The translations under genes were made by a program, and so were the position numbers. From contig AEZC01000025.1 of NCBI GenBank assembly GCA_000257205.1, forward strand, positions 1-53,704: a stretch of DNA of 53,704 nucleotides, read 5' to 3'. The DNA is from Vibrio ordalii ATCC 33509 (GTDB lineage Bacteria; Pseudomonadota; Gammaproteobacteria; Enterobacterales; Vibrionaceae). This document shows, piece by piece, positions 10,722 to 19,609 of this stretch (its first letter is position 1; every line of letters starts with the position of its first letter). The notes under the pieces were generated by a model. It made no database searches. It saw only the letters and a program-made list of their open reading frames with translations, and was not told the DNA's origin.

Positions 10722-11279
10722 ATGAAAAAAGTACTTTCAGCACTAGCCGTAGCGGCTGCGCTATCTTCTTCTGTCGTGATGGCTGGTACTCCAGTTATGT
10801 TCTCTTCTATCGATAACTTCAATGCGCCGGATGAAAATGCGGTATCAGGTGTTCGTGTTGCGGCTCTTTACGGTAAAGTGAATGAAGTTAAAGGCTTAGA
10901 TCTCGCCGTTGTTGGATTATCTGAAACGAACTCTACGACGGGTGTCAATTTAGGCCTTTTAGGTGCATCGAAAGTCAACCAAGAGATGACTGGTGCATCG
11001 TTGGGTCTTTTAAACTGGAACACAGGCAATACTTATGGCGCTAACTTGGGTATAGTGAATCTGACCAACAATGTACAAGGTGCTAACGTCAGTCTAGTGA
11101 ACTACTCTGAAGGTAATACCATGGTTGATGTTGGTGCGGCCAACTTTTCTGATACATCAACAGTGCAAGTGGGTTTGTTCAACAAAACCACAAAAATTGA
11201 AGGTGTTCAAGTTGGTCTAATTAACTGTGCAGATAACGGTTTCTTTAAGTGTTTTCCTATCATTAACTTTGCTAAGTGA
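10722..11279 (+). CDS. exported repeat protein of unknown function
   Basis: I do not recognise a characterised family. The 185-residue product has a signal peptide (KK, then a hydrophobic Ala/Leu/Val core, and a VMA-G cleavage site near residue 21). The mature part has imperfect repeats of about 13-18 residues with consensus G-x-[NSQ]-[LV]-G-[LI]-[LVI]-N, for example GVNLGLLGAS, GASLGLLNWN, GANLGIVNLT, QVGLFNKT and VQVGLINC. Such spacing suggests a beta-solenoid or surface repeat fold. It ends NGFFKCFPIINFAK, and its only two Cys lie near that end. Start 10722 has GGAG seven bases upstream; ATG 10710 is less likely. It is monocistronic. Confidence 0.72.
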   Translation: MKKVLSALAVAAALSSSVVMAGTPVMFSSIDNFNAPDENAVSGVRVAALYGKVNEVKGLDLAVVGLSETNSTTGVNLGLLGASKVNQEMTGASLGLLNWNTGNTYGANLGIVNLTNNVQGANVSLVNYSEGNTMVDVGAANFSDTSTVQVGLFNKTTKIEGVQVGLINCADNGFFKCFPIINFAK

Positions 11280-11298
11280 TCGGTGACTGAAACTAAAC

Positions 11299-11317
11299 CC
11301 CCCGCCTTGGGCGGGGG
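11299..11317. terminator. GC-rich hairpin between convergent genes
   Basis: An 8-bp stem CCCCCGCC/GGCGGGGG with a 3-nt loop lies between the repeat-protein gene (+) and the mgtC-family gene (-). The T-tract is poor on the plus strand; the minus strand reads TTTAGTTT after the stem. It is likely a bidirectional terminator. Confidence 0.7.
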
Positions 11318-11325
11318 TGATTGAA

Positions 11326-11799
11326 TTATGTACGACGCCTAAAGCGTTGATGAACACCACGACGCAAACTTTGAAAGCTATTTTCTACCTTATCCACGCC
11401 GTACAACACACACAATGCCAATACTGTAATAATCACGGACTGCTGTAAGTAGCCAAGTCCAATCATCAAGCCCAGTGACGCCAGTACCCAAATAACAGCG
11501 GCTGAGGTGACGCCATGGATTTTTCCATCTTGAGTCATCATCACGCCTGCGCCTAAAAAACCAACCCCAGTAATAATTTGTCCAAGCACGCGGGCTTGAT
11601 CCAAGGTGTTTGGGGACAGTGATACGGCCATCGAGAGGAAGAAATAAGTTCCTGCTATGATTAATATTGATGTGCGAATGCCTACTGGTTTACCTCGAGT
11701 TTGGCGTTCAATGCCAATCAGTAACCCATTGATAGCACAGCACAATAGTGCAGCCCAACTAAAGGGGCCAAGATCAAGAAATTGTCCGAGAGATTGCAT
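11326..11799 (-). CDS. MgtC/SapB family inner-membrane protein
   Basis: This 157-residue protein has about four or five hydrophobic segments. The MgtC-family core is visible: NGLLIGIERQTRGKPVGIRTS near residues 24-44, then GQIITGVGFLGAGVMM and HGVTSAAVIWVLASLG. Salmonella MgtC inhibits the F-type ATP synthase and aids growth at low Mg2+. This shorter form lacks the C-terminal soluble domain of true MgtC and is closer to the general family. Start 11799 begins MQSLGQF with a modest GGAAAA ribosome binding site. It is a single gene of unknown role. Confidence 0.85.
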   Translation of the reverse strand: MQSLGQFLDLGPFSWAALLCCAINGLLIGIERQTRGKPVGIRTSILIIAGTYFFLSMAVSLSPNTLDQARVLGQIITGVGFLGAGVMMTQDGKIHGVTSAAVIWVLASLGLMIGLGYLQQSVIITVLALCVLYGVDKVENSFQSLRRGVHQRFRRRT

Positions 11800-11872
11800 G
11801 ATGTTTTCCGAAAAATTATTAAGGTTAGAGTGTGTTGATTGATAGTAAACCGCATCTTTTGATGCACTGTTA

Positions 11873-12895
11873 TTACTCTAAATGCAGGTCGAGCGGTGTT
11901 TTACTGGCTCTGCCACCGATTTCTCGAGTGAGTTTAGCAACAAGATAGCCCGAGACTCGCTCAATGACACCTGCCATTATTTCTTTTGCTTTTTGATCAC
12001 TAACAAAAAAGTGCGCTGCGCCTTGCACTTTATCCAGCACATGCAGGTAATAAGGCAAAATTCCTGCATCAAATAAGGTTTCGCTGAGCGCGACTTGCGC
12101 GTCAACGCTATCATTGACACCTTTTAACAATACACCTTGGTTGAGTAAGGTAACATTGATGGCGCGCAGACGACTCATCTGCTGTTTGAATTCTAGATTG
12201 ATTTCATTGGCATGGTTAATGTGCGTCACCAAAATGACTTGTAAGCGAGTTTCACGCAGCAGCTCACACAATGTATCGGTGATTCGAGCCGGGATCACCA
12301 CGGGTAAGCGCGAGTGAATACGCAACCGTTTAATATGAGGCACGCTGCTGATTGCATCGATGAGCCAACGCAGTTCTTCATCTTTCGCCATTAACGGATC
12401 ACCACCCGATAAAATGACCTCATTGAGCTCGGGATGCGCGGCAATATAGTCGACACTTTGCTGCCACACCGGCTTTGAGCCTTTATTCTCTTGGTAGGGG
12501 AAATGACGACGAAAGCAGTAACGGCAGTTAATCGCACAACCACCTTTGACTATCATTAGCACTCGGTTGCGGTATTTATGCAGCAATCCCGGAATGGCAT
12601 TGTTTTGCTCATCAAGCGGATCATTTGAGTACCCATCATGCCACTCAAACTCTTCATTGAGTGGCAAAACTTGACGCAACAGGGGATCGTAAGGGTTTCC
12701 TTTTTCCATGCGATCGACAAAACTTTGTGGCACCCGTTGTGCGAAGAGTTTGCGTGCGGCAAACCCGTTTTGCCAAAGGGCAGGATCAATCTCTAACTGC
12801 TGGAGAAGATCGGCAGGGTTTGAGATCGCATTCGTTAATTGTTGAAGCCAGTTTTGCTCAACAGAATCAAGTTTTCGGGTTATTATATGCGGCAT
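11873..12895 (-). CDS. epmB: EF-P-specific lysine 2,3-aminomutase EpmB (YjeK)
   Basis: EpmB converts (S)-alpha-lysine to (R)-beta-lysine, the substrate EpmA attaches to elongation factor P. The 340-residue radical-SAM enzyme has the cluster-binding triad C120-x3-C124-x2-C127 (GGCAINCRYCFRRHF), followed by EVILSGGDPL for SAM binding and a PLP-binding region near the C-terminus (YLHVLDKVQGAAHF). Start 12895 (MPHIITRKLD) matches the family; the frame is open further upstream but crosses efp. It is divergent from efp with only 33 bp between start codons, and epmA lies 4.3 kb away. Confidence 0.95.
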   Translation of the reverse strand: MPHIITRKLDSVEQNWLQQLTNAISNPADLLQQLEIDPALWQNGFAARKLFAQRVPQSFVDRMEKGNPYDPLLRQVLPLNEEFEWHDGYSNDPLDEQNNAIPGLLHKYRNRVLMIVKGGCAINCRYCFRRHFPYQENKGSKPVWQQSVDYIAAHPELNEVILSGGDPLMAKDEELRWLIDAISSVPHIKRLRIHSRLPVVIPARITDTLCELLRETRLQVILVTHINHANEINLEFKQQMSRLRAINVTLLNQGVLLKGVNDSVDAQVALSETLFDAGILPYYLHVLDKVQGAAHFFVSDQKAKEIMAGVIERVSGYLVAKLTREIGGRASKTPLDLHLE

Positions 12896-12928
12896 TGAAT
12901 TTAACTCGAAGAATGGTAAGAGGAAAAA

Positions 12929-13495
12929 ATGGCTACTGTTAGCACGAATGAATTTAAAGGCGGTCTCAAAATTATGCTTGATAATGAGCCTTGTGTCATT
13001 CTCGAAAATGAATATGTGAAACCAGGTAAAGGCCAAGCCTTCAACCGTGTCAAAATCCGTAAACTTCTTTCTGGCAAAGTGTTGGAAAAAACATTTAAGT
13101 CAGGTGATTCAGTAGAAACGGCTGACGTAATGGATATCGACCTTGATTATCTTTATAACGATGGCGAATTCTACCACTTTATGAACAATGAAACATTCGA
13201 GCAAATTGCGGCGGATCGTAAAGCGGTGGGTGAAAGCGCTAAATGGCTAGTGGAAAACAATACCTGCATGTTGACGCTTTGGAACGCTAACCCAATTGCG
13301 GTAACGCCACCAAACTTTGTTGAACTTGAAGTGGCTGAAACTGATCCGGGCTTGAAAGGCGATACGCAAGGTACGGGTGGTAAACCCGCTACGTTGGTCA
13401 CAGGTGCTGTGGTACGTGTGCCACTGTTCATCTCTATCGGTGAAGTGATCAAAGTGGATACCCGCTCTGGTGAATATGTAGGTCGAGTCAAATAA
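12929..13495 (+). CDS. efp: translation elongation factor EF-P
   Basis: EF-P rescues ribosomes stalled at polyproline motifs. The 188-residue product has three beta-barrel domains. Lys34 sits in the loop VKPGKGQAF and is the site of (R)-beta-lysylation by EpmA and EpmB, both encoded nearby. The C-terminal EYVGRVK motif is standard. AAGAGGA precedes ATG 12929. With a 33-bp divergent gap, the efp promoter must lie inside epmB; TATTAT at 12881-12886 is a candidate -10. Confidence 0.98.
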   Translation: MATVSTNEFKGGLKIMLDNEPCVILENEYVKPGKGQAFNRVKIRKLLSGKVLEKTFKSGDSVETADVMDIDLDYLYNDGEFYHFMNNETFEQIAADRKAVGESAKWLVENNTCMLTLWNANPIAVTPPNFVELEVAETDPGLKGDTQGTGGKPATLVTGAVVRVPLFISIGEVIKVDTRSGEYVGRVK

Positions 13496-13514
13496 TCACC
13501 TCAAGATAAGTAAG

Positions 13515-13545
13515 AAGGTCGCTCGGTTAGCGGCCTTTTTTATTT
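13515..13545 (+). terminator. Rho-independent terminator of efp
   Basis: Stem AAGGTCGCT/AGCGGCCTT has one G-T pair and a 5-nt loop, followed by TTTTTATTTT. Confidence 0.9.
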
Positions 13546-13589
13546 TCCTACTTTTTTGTACTAAAAAACGAGAGAGAGTGCTGCAATAA

Positions 13590-13613
13590 AAAGAGCTGCC
13601 GAGGCAGCTCTTT
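13590..13613 (-). terminator. terminator of frdABCD
   Basis: On the minus strand AAAGAGCTGC/GCAGCTCTTT forms a 10-bp stem with loop CTCG, followed by TTTAT. It lies just after the frdD stop. Confidence 0.88.
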
Positions 13614-13634
13614 GATGTCATCACGTTTCTGTCT

Positions 13635-14012
13635 TTAAATCATAAAGATAAAAACGACAGCGAGTGCGGAAATCAGCCCTGCAAACGCATAACAGGCGAT
13701 TTTACCCACTAAACCTGTGTGGAATTTTAGGTCATGCATACCATGGTGGACACGGTGCATGGCATGCCACATCGGTAAGGCTAATGTGCCAATGATGAAC
13801 AGCGCGCCGATGATGCTAGTTGCAAAACTTGAAACGCGTTCATAGCTCATTGCCTCGGCATCGATAATGCCCAATGGCGCTAAAATACCCAATACGAGAA
13901 TGGTGATCGGGGTAATCATCGCAAACCATGTTCCACCAGCACCAAACAGCCCCCACCAGATAGGTTCATCAGAACGTTTTGGCGTGCGATTTACCTTATA
14001 ATTGTTGTTCAT
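13635..14012 (-). CDS. frdD: fumarate reductase membrane anchor FrdD
   Basis: FrdD is one of two membrane subunits that anchor fumarate reductase and bind menaquinol. The 125-residue product has three hydrophobic segments and the FrdD pattern [13 protein letters not shown] near the N-terminus, then [11 protein letters not shown] between the second and third spans. It is the last gene of frdABCD, starting 12 nt after frdC, with a terminator directly downstream. Confidence 0.95.
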   Translation of the reverse strand: MNNNYKVNRTPKRSDEPIWWGLFGAGGTWFAMITPITILVLGILAPLGIIDAEAMSYERVSSFATSIIGALFIIGTLALPMWHAMHRVHHGMHDLKFHTGLVGKIACYAFAGLISALAVVFIFMI

Positions 14013-14024
14013 GACTATAAGCTC

Positions 14025-14408
14025 CTACACCACGATGAGAACAATCAGTGAGATAAATGCAACCGCTGCCCACTGAGTTAAGACGATGATTTTCTTGTCG
14101 ATTAGCTTACCTTTCAAGCGGATTGGCATCACTTGAGGCATCATGCTGAAGAAGGTTTGTGCATGCAGCAAACTTCCCGCCAACGCGACAATATTGATGG
14201 CGACCACAATTGGGTTCGCCATAAAGCCTAACCAGCCTTCCCATGCTTCAGGGCCTTTAACCAAGCAGCCCAAGCCAAAGGTCAGGAACAAGGTAAAGAA
14301 TATCAGTGGCAGTACCGTGGCTTCACGCAACATGTAGAAGCGGTAGAATGGGTGATCTTTCCACCAAGTACGTGTCATTTCACGAACGTAAGGTTTACGG
14401 TTACTCAT
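14025..14408 (-). CDS. frdC: fumarate reductase membrane anchor FrdC
   Basis: This 127-residue hydrophobic subunit contributes to the menaquinol site. The start MSNRKPYVREMTRTWWKDHP is the conserved FrdC N-terminus, and Glu10 matches the position of the E. coli Glu29 region only loosely. Three membrane spans follow. Its start lies 2 nt after the frdB stop, suggesting translational coupling. Confidence 0.95.
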   Translation of the reverse strand: MSNRKPYVREMTRTWWKDHPFYRFYMLREATVLPLIFFTLFLTFGLGCLVKGPEAWEGWLGFMANPIVVAINIVALAGSLLHAQTFFSMMPQVMPIRLKGKLIDKKIIVLTQWAAVAFISLIVLIVV

Positions 14409-14410
14409 CC

Positions 14411-15169
14411 TTATGCCTCCACTTTCTTTGGTGAACCGTCAGGTTTTAGCATGGCAATCACGAAGTCCATTGAAGACTCAACTTTACCTTGGTTGACGGC
14501 TGCCGCTGGATCAACGTGTTTTGGACACACTTCAGAGCAATAACCAACAAAGGTACAACCCCAAGCGCCGTTGTCACCATTGATAAGCTTCATACGCTCG
14601 GCTTTACCATGGTCACGGCTATCTAAGTTGTAGCGATGAGCAAGGGTTAATGCCGCAGGGCCAATAAACTCAGGGTTCAAACCAAACTGAGGGCAGGCCG
14701 CGTAGCAAAGACCGCAGTTAATACAACCAGCAAATTGTTTGTATTTGGCCATTTGCTCTGGCGTTTGTAAGTTGGTGCCATCTTCAGGTTTGCGATCGTT
14801 GCCAATGATGTAGGGTTTAATGGCTTCAAGACGCTCGATAAACGAAGTCATATCCACGATCAAATCTTTTTCAATTGGGAAGTTGGCTAAAGGTTCAATT
14901 TTCACGCCATTAGGGTAATCGCGCAGGAAGCTTTTACAAGCCAATTTAGGTACGCCATTGACCATTACACCACACGAACCGCAGATCGCCATACGGCAAG
15001 ACCAGCGATAAGAGAGATCCTTATCGAGGTTATCTTTGATGTAGCCTATCGCATCGAGCACTGACATGGTGTCATCAAAGGGAACTTCAAACGCTTGCAG
15101 GCGTGGCTTAGCATCTTTTTCTGGGTCGTAGCGCAAAATGTCTACTTTTTGAATGCGATTTGCTGACAT
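14411..15169 (-). CDS. frdB: fumarate reductase iron-sulfur subunit FrdB
   Basis: FrdB relays electrons from menaquinol to FrdA through three clusters. The 252-residue product shows Cys58, 63, 66 and 78 for [2Fe-2S] ([10 protein letters not shown]) and [12 protein letters not shown] (149, 152, 155, 159) with [12 protein letters not shown] (205, 211, 215) for the [4Fe-4S] and [3Fe-4S] clusters. Its start codon overlaps the end of frdA by one base (15169), so the two are coupled. Confidence 0.97.
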   Translation of the reverse strand: MSANRIQKVDILRYDPEKDAKPRLQAFEVPFDDTMSVLDAIGYIKDNLDKDLSYRWSCRMAICGSCGVMVNGVPKLACKSFLRDYPNGVKIEPLANFPIEKDLIVDMTSFIERLEAIKPYIIGNDRKPEDGTNLQTPEQMAKYKQFAGCINCGLCYAACPQFGLNPEFIGPAALTLAHRYNLDSRDHGKAERMKLINGDNGAWGCTFVGYCSEVCPKHVDPAAAVNQGKVESSMDFVIAMLKPDGSPKKVEA

Positions 15170-16983
15170 TATTTTTGCTCCTCTGCGCTTTTCTCTGCTG
15201 CGGCTTTTTCCGCGGCAGCAGCCTGCTCTGCCGCTTCACCATAGAGACGAGCTTTCGGCTGAGACTTCGTGATCTTAACCGCGCTGTAGTCGATACTTGG
15301 AGCGGCATCCGGTTGATAGAAAGCCAAAGAGTGTTTGAGGTAGTTCACATCATCACGCTCAGTACAACCTTCATCTAAACGCTGATGCGCACCGCGAGAT
15401 TCTTTACGCAAGATAGCCGAGTGAGCCATAGCTTCAGCCACTTCAAGGCCATAACCGACTTCGATAGCGTACAGAAGGTCGGTGTTGAACACTTTGCCTT
15501 TATCTTTAATGCTAATGTTCTTGTAGCGTGCTTTTAGCTCGGTGATTTTATCAATCGTCGCTTGCATTAAATCTTCTTGGCGGTAGATACCACAACCCGC
15601 TTCCATGGTGTGACCCATTTCAGTGCGAATGGTGGCCCAGTTTTCATCACCTTCTTGGTTCATTAACGTTGCAATACGCTCTTCTACGGCTTTGACTTGT
15701 TTGGCGATAGATTCATCGTTCCAGCCTTTGAATTCCGATGCGCGTTTCACTGCATTTTCACCGGCAACGCGGCCAAAGACCACAAATTCAGCTAACGAGT
15801 TAGAACCCAAACGGTTTGCACCATGCAAGCCAACCGAGGCACATTCGCCGACCGCAAACAGACCTTTGATGCGCGTTTCACACTGTCCGTCCGTTTCGAT
15901 ACCACCCATGGTGTAGTGTACGGTTGGACGAATTGGGATCGGCTCTTTTGCTGGATCAACGTTGACGTAAGCTTTCGCCAATTCGCAGATAAACGGCAAA
16001 CGCTCTTGTAAGTACTCTTCACCGAGGTGGCGAAGATCAAGCAGCACCACATCACCAAGCGGATGTTTGATGGTGTTGCCTTTCTGTTGTTCATGCCAGA
16101 AAGCTTGAGAAACTTTGTCGCGAGGACCGAGTTCCATGTATTTGTTTTTAGGCTGCCCTACCGGAGTTTCTGGGCCCATACCGTAATCTTGCAGATAACG
16201 ATAGCCATTTTTATTGACGATAATACCACCTTCACCGCGGCAGCCTTCCGTCATCAAAATCCCCGTGCCAGGTAGGCCAGTTGGGTGGTATTGCACGAAC
16301 TCCATATCGCGTAGAGGGACGCCATGACGATAAGCCATCGCCATACCATCGCCAGTTACAATGCCGCCGTTGGTGTTGCAGTGATACACACGGCCCGCGC
16401 CACCAGTGGCTAACACCACAGATTTTGCTTTGATGGTTACTAGTTCACCTTCGGACATATGAATCGCGATAAGCCCTTGCACTTCGCCATCTTCAACAAG
16501 CAGATCCACCACAAAATACTCATCAAATCGATTGATTTGTGGGTACTTCATTGAAGTTTGGAAGAGAGTGTGCAGCATGTGGAAGCCTGTTTTGTCGGCG
16601 GCAAACCAAGTGCGTTCGACCTTCATTCCACCAAAACGGCGCACGTTGACTTCGCCATTTTCTTTACGGCTCCATGGGCAACCCCACTGTTCCATTTGCA
16701 CCATCTCGCGGGTCGAGTTGGCCACAAAATATTCAACAACATCCTGTTCACATAGCCAATCACCCCCACCAACGGTATCGTTGAAGTGGTTGTCGAGACT
16801 ATCTTCTTCCTTGATAACTGCTGCTGAGCCTCCTTCCGCTGCAACCGTATGAGATCGCATAGGATAAACTTTAGAAATCAGAGCGACTTCTAAATCAGGA
16901 TTTGCTTCAGCGGCTGCAATTGCAGTGCGAAGACCAGCGCCGCCTGCGCCGATGACTGCGATATCTGTGGTGATAATTTGCAC
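15169..16983 (-). CDS. frdA: fumarate reductase flavoprotein subunit FrdA
   Basis: FrdA holds covalent FAD and reduces fumarate to succinate at the cytoplasmic face in anaerobic respiration. The 604-residue product has the dinucleotide-binding [12 protein letters not shown] at residues 9-20, the FAD-linking His45 ([10 protein letters not shown]), and the substrate region QYHPTGLPG. The start is GTG at 16983 with GGAGGAT about 7 nt upstream. A short Ala/Lys/Glu-rich tail ends the protein. It is the first gene of frdABCD and divergent from epmA; a CRP/FNR-like palindrome lies in the shared upstream region. Confidence 0.97.
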   Translation of the reverse strand: MQIITTDIAVIGAGGAGLRTAIAAAEANPDLEVALISKVYPMRSHTVAAEGGSAAVIKEEDSLDNHFNDTVGGGDWLCEQDVVEYFVANSTREMVQMEQWGCPWSRKENGEVNVRRFGGMKVERTWFAADKTGFHMLHTLFQTSMKYPQINRFDEYFVVDLLVEDGEVQGLIAIHMSEGELVTIKAKSVVLATGGAGRVYHCNTNGGIVTGDGMAMAYRHGVPLRDMEFVQYHPTGLPGTGILMTEGCRGEGGIIVNKNGYRYLQDYGMGPETPVGQPKNKYMELGPRDKVSQAFWHEQQKGNTIKHPLGDVVLLDLRHLGEEYLQERLPFICELAKAYVNVDPAKEPIPIRPTVHYTMGGIETDGQCETRIKGLFAVGECASVGLHGANRLGSNSLAEFVVFGRVAGENAVKRASEFKGWNDESIAKQVKAVEERIATLMNQEGDENWATIRTEMGHTMEAGCGIYRQEDLMQATIDKITELKARYKNISIKDKGKVFNTDLLYAIEVGYGLEVAEAMAHSAILRKESRGAHQRLDEGCTERDDVNYLKHSLAFYQPDAAPSIDYSAVKITKSQPKARLYGEAAEQAAAAEKAAAEKSAEEQK

Positions 16984-17145
16984 AGTTATCCTCCAGTGTG
17001 TGATGCGGAAAATCCGCTTGTTATAGTTAAAGGTTCGTAAGCCTCAAGAGGTACACCCAGTGTAGAAGAGCTGGGTAAAGAAAAAATTGATTCTGTTAGG
17101 TTTTTGCTTCGGAAATGCAAGTGCAAGCATACTTATTTTTCTTTG

Positions 17146-17161
17146 TGTGATAATAATCACG
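17146..17161. promoter_or_regulatory. CRP/FNR-like palindrome between frdA and epmA
   Basis: TGTGA-TAATAA-TCACG matches the CRP consensus TGTGA-N6-TCACA at 9 of 10 positions. Read as FNR, GTGAT-AATA-ATCAC fits TTGAT-N4-ATCAA except for the outermost base on each side. It lies about 163 bp from the frdA start and 67 bp from the epmA start. Fumarate reductase is an FNR target in enteric bacteria; which regulator uses this site here is inference. Confidence 0.6.
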
Positions 17162-17227
17162 TTAGAATTTGGAATTACGCTTTAAGTCAGTAAAATTCAT
17201 ATCATCCAAACTTATGTGTGCCAGAAC

Positions 17228-18202
17228 ATGAATAGAAAAAACTGGATGCCAACCGCATCAATATCACAACTCAAACAGCGTGCTCAGTTACTCAAGCAGA
17301 TCCGTCATTTCTTTGAACTACGAGATGTATTGGAAGTCGACACACCAGCCATGAGTCATGCCACGGTAACCGACATTCATTTGCAAACCTTCCAAACCCA
17401 GTTTGTTGGCCCAGGCTATGCTGATGGCCGTCAACTCTATTTAATGACTAGCCCAGAGTTTCATATGAAACGACTTTTGGCGGCGGGGAGTGGTTCGATT
17501 TATCAGATCAATAAAGCGTTTCGCAACGAGGAAAATGGCCGCTATCACAACCCAGAATTTACGATGTTAGAGTGGTATCGGGTTGGTTTTACTCACCATG
17601 ATTTAATGGATGAGATGGATCAATTGCTGCAACTTATTTTGCGGTGTGGAGCGGCGCAGAAGATGAGTTACCAACAAGCATTTTTGCAGGTACTTGGAGT
17701 TTGTCCGTTAGAAGGCTCAATGAACGAGTTAAAAGCGGCTGCGAGCCGATTAGGTCTAAGTGACATTGCTGAGCCAGAAGAGGATAGAGATACCTTACTG
17801 CAACTGCTATTTAGTGTCGGTGTTGAGGCGGAAATTGGTCAACAGGTACCCGTTTTTGTTTACGATTTTCCTGCATCACAAGCGGCACTAGCTAAGATTA
17901 ACCGGCAAGATCATCGTGTTGCGGATCGCTTTGAGGTCTACTTCAAAGGGATTGAACTTGCGAATGGTTTTCATGAGCTGGACAACCCACAAGAGCAACT
18001 GGCTCGTTTTGAAGCGGATAACCAAAAGCGAAAAACGATGGGGCTGGTCGAACAGCCGATTGACTACCACTTGATAGCAGCATTAGAGGCTGGCTTGCCT
18101 GAATGTTCGGGAGTGGCGCTTGGTATTGATCGCTTGATTATGCTGGCGTTAGGCCAAGATCATATTGATAACGTGACGGCTTTTCCTTTTCCGATAGCTT
18201 AA
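17228..18202 (+). CDS. epmA: EF-P--(R)-beta-lysine ligase EpmA (GenX/PoxA/YjeA)
   Basis: EpmA is a paralogue of class II lysyl-tRNA synthetase that activates (R)-beta-lysine and attaches it to Lys34 of EF-P instead of a tRNA. The 324-residue product lacks the anticodon-binding domain of LysRS and begins directly with the catalytic core. Class II motif 2 is [21 protein letters not shown] and motif 3 is [15 protein letters not shown] near the C-terminus. I chose ATG 17228 ([11 protein letters not shown]) over GTG 17216; neither has a good ribosome binding site. It is divergent from frdA. Confidence 0.95.
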   Translation: MNRKNWMPTASISQLKQRAQLLKQIRHFFELRDVLEVDTPAMSHATVTDIHLQTFQTQFVGPGYADGRQLYLMTSPEFHMKRLLAAGSGSIYQINKAFRNEENGRYHNPEFTMLEWYRVGFTHHDLMDEMDQLLQLILRCGAAQKMSYQQAFLQVLGVCPLEGSMNELKAAASRLGLSDIAEPEEDRDTLLQLLFSVGVEAEIGQQVPVFVYDFPASQAALAKINRQDHRVADRFEVYFKGIELANGFHELDNPQEQLARFEADNQKRKTMGLVEQPIDYHLIAALEAGLPECSGVALGIDRLIMLALGQDHIDNVTAFPFPIA

Positions 18203-18223
18203 GCTTTTAAGCTGATGTGGATT

Positions 18224-18249
18224 GCGCGCTTGCAGTGCGATGAGCGCGC
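18224..18249. other. GC-rich hairpin downstream of epmA
   Basis: A 7-bp perfect stem GCGCGCT/AGCGCGC with a 12-nt loop starts 21 nt after the epmA stop. It has no T-tract on either side, so intrinsic termination is uncertain. Confidence 0.4.
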
Positions 18250-18358
18250 TGAAAAACGGCAACAGTTTCTTATTATGCAATGTAAGCCCTCGCGTCTGGC
18301 TGACAACCTCGTTATACTCCTTGTCTGATTTTAAGCCCACATTGCAAGAGCACAGAAT

Positions 18359-18793
18359 ATGCAAGAGTACATCGAATTTTTCCAACACAATATGATTCTA
18401 TCTTTGGCATGGGTAGGTATTCTCGTCGCCTTAATCATGAGCATCGTGAAATCAACCACGGCAGCCTATAAAGAGATCACCGCTTCACAAACGACGCTTT
18501 TAATGAATCGTGAAAACGGTGTGGTTGTCGATATCCGCACGAAAGATGAGTTTAAAAAAGGCCATATTACCGATGCGGTTCACATTTTGCCGTCGGATAT
18601 TAAATCCGGTAACTTGGCTAGCCTTGAAAAGCATAAGTCTGACCCAATCATTGTGGTATGTAAAACGGGTCAAACCGCGCAAGAGAGTGCCAACCTGCTT
18701 GCTAAAGCTGGGTTTGAGAATGTGAATCTACTGAAAAATGGTCTTGTAGCTTGGAATGAAGCGAACTTGCCATTGGTTCGTGGCAATAAATAA
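18359..18793 (+). CDS. membrane-anchored rhodanese-like protein (YibN family)
   Basis: The 144-residue product has one N-terminal membrane span (about 12-30, ILSLAWVGILVALIMSIV) and a cytoplasmic rhodanese domain (about 40-140). The active-site loop reads VVCKTGQTAQ, with the Cys that carries persulfide sulfur. In E. coli the same gene (yibN) precedes secB, and that order is kept here (rhodanese, secB, gpsA, cysE). Its physiological sulfur acceptor is unknown. Confidence 0.88.
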   Translation: MQEYIEFFQHNMILSLAWVGILVALIMSIVKSTTAAYKEITASQTTLLMNRENGVVVDIRTKDEFKKGHITDAVHILPSDIKSGNLASLEKHKSDPIIVVCKTGQTAQESANLLAKAGFENVNLLKNGLVAWNEANLPLVRGNK

Positions 18794-18824
18794 TTGACTG
18801 ATCGCGGTTATCTTGAACTGAGTG

Positions 18825-18847
18825 TGCTGGCTGAAAAGCCAGCATTT
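18825..18847 (+). terminator. possible weak terminator after the rhodanese gene
   Basis: An 8-bp perfect stem TGCTGGCT/AGCCAGCA has a GAAA tetraloop and is followed by only three T. It may partially terminate transcription or protect the mRNA 3' end ahead of secB. Confidence 0.5.
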
Positions 18848-18960
18848 GATGCTAAGAGTTGTGATGTTTTCCACGTAATCGTGAGCTCATCTAGTCATTC
18901 GAAATCAGCTCGGTTAGTCTAAAAGCAACACTGAATTTGTAAGTATTTAAGGATTTAATC

Positions 18961-19428
18961 ATGGCTGAAGCCGCACAACAAACAGCACAACAAAATTTCG
19001 CAATTCAACGTATCTTTCTAAAAGATGTCTCTTTTGAAGCGCCAAACTCACCTGTTATGTTCCAAAAAGAGTGGAATACAGATGTGAAGTTGGATCTTGA
19101 CACTCAAAGTCGTGATCTGGGTGAAGGTGTGTATGAAGTCGTATTACGCCTAACGGTGACAGTGAAAAACGCGGAAGAAATCGCGTTCTTATGCGAAGTG
19201 CAACAAGGTGGTATTTTTACTGCTGAAAAAATGGAAGCGGGCCAACTTGCTCATTGTTTAGGTGCATTCTGCCCGAACATTCTGTTCCCATATGCACGTG
19301 AAACGATTTCTAGCTTAGTTGTTAAAGGGACATTCCCACAACTTAACCTTGCACCAGTGAACTTTGATGCATTGTTTATGAACTACCTACAACAACAAGC
19401 GACTCAAGGCGAGCAAGCAGAAGCTTAA
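18961..19428 (+). CDS. secB: protein-export chaperone SecB
   Basis: SecB is a homotetrameric chaperone that keeps preproteins unfolded and delivers them to SecA. The 155-residue product has the conserved [16 protein letters not shown] strand near residue 17-32 and the VQQGGIF and [11 protein letters not shown] segments of the peptide-binding and SecA-binding faces. The start at 18961 is preceded by AAGGA. It lies between the rhodanese gene and gpsA as in E. coli. Confidence 0.98.
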   Translation: MAEAAQQTAQQNFAIQRIFLKDVSFEAPNSPVMFQKEWNTDVKLDLDTQSRDLGEGVYEVVLRLTVTVKNAEEIAFLCEVQQGGIFTAEKMEAGQLAHCLGAFCPNILFPYARETISSLVVKGTFPQLNLAPVNFDALFMNYLQQQATQGEQAEA

Positions 19429-19482
19429 TCGTTAATGACGTGAGATCATTAACGTTGGCGTTCCACGTCAGACTTTGATGAT

Positions 19483-19532
19483 AAAAAATGCACAAAGCAT
19501 CCCAGATAATGATGGTGCGTTGTGCATTTTTT
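19483..19532 (+). terminator. terminator between secB and gpsA
   Basis: A 13-bp stem AAAAAATGCACAA/TTGTGCATTTTTT with a 24-nt loop is followed by a T-rich stretch. An additional inverted repeat CGTTAATGA/TCATTAACG (19430-19455) lies immediately after secB but lacks a T-tract. Confidence 0.7.
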
Positions 19533-19609
19533 GTTTATTTCGAATGCCAATACCTCCGTTCCTTGTTACTCCGTATTGAAAGCTGTATCGGAAGGAATTT
19601 AGGTATAAC

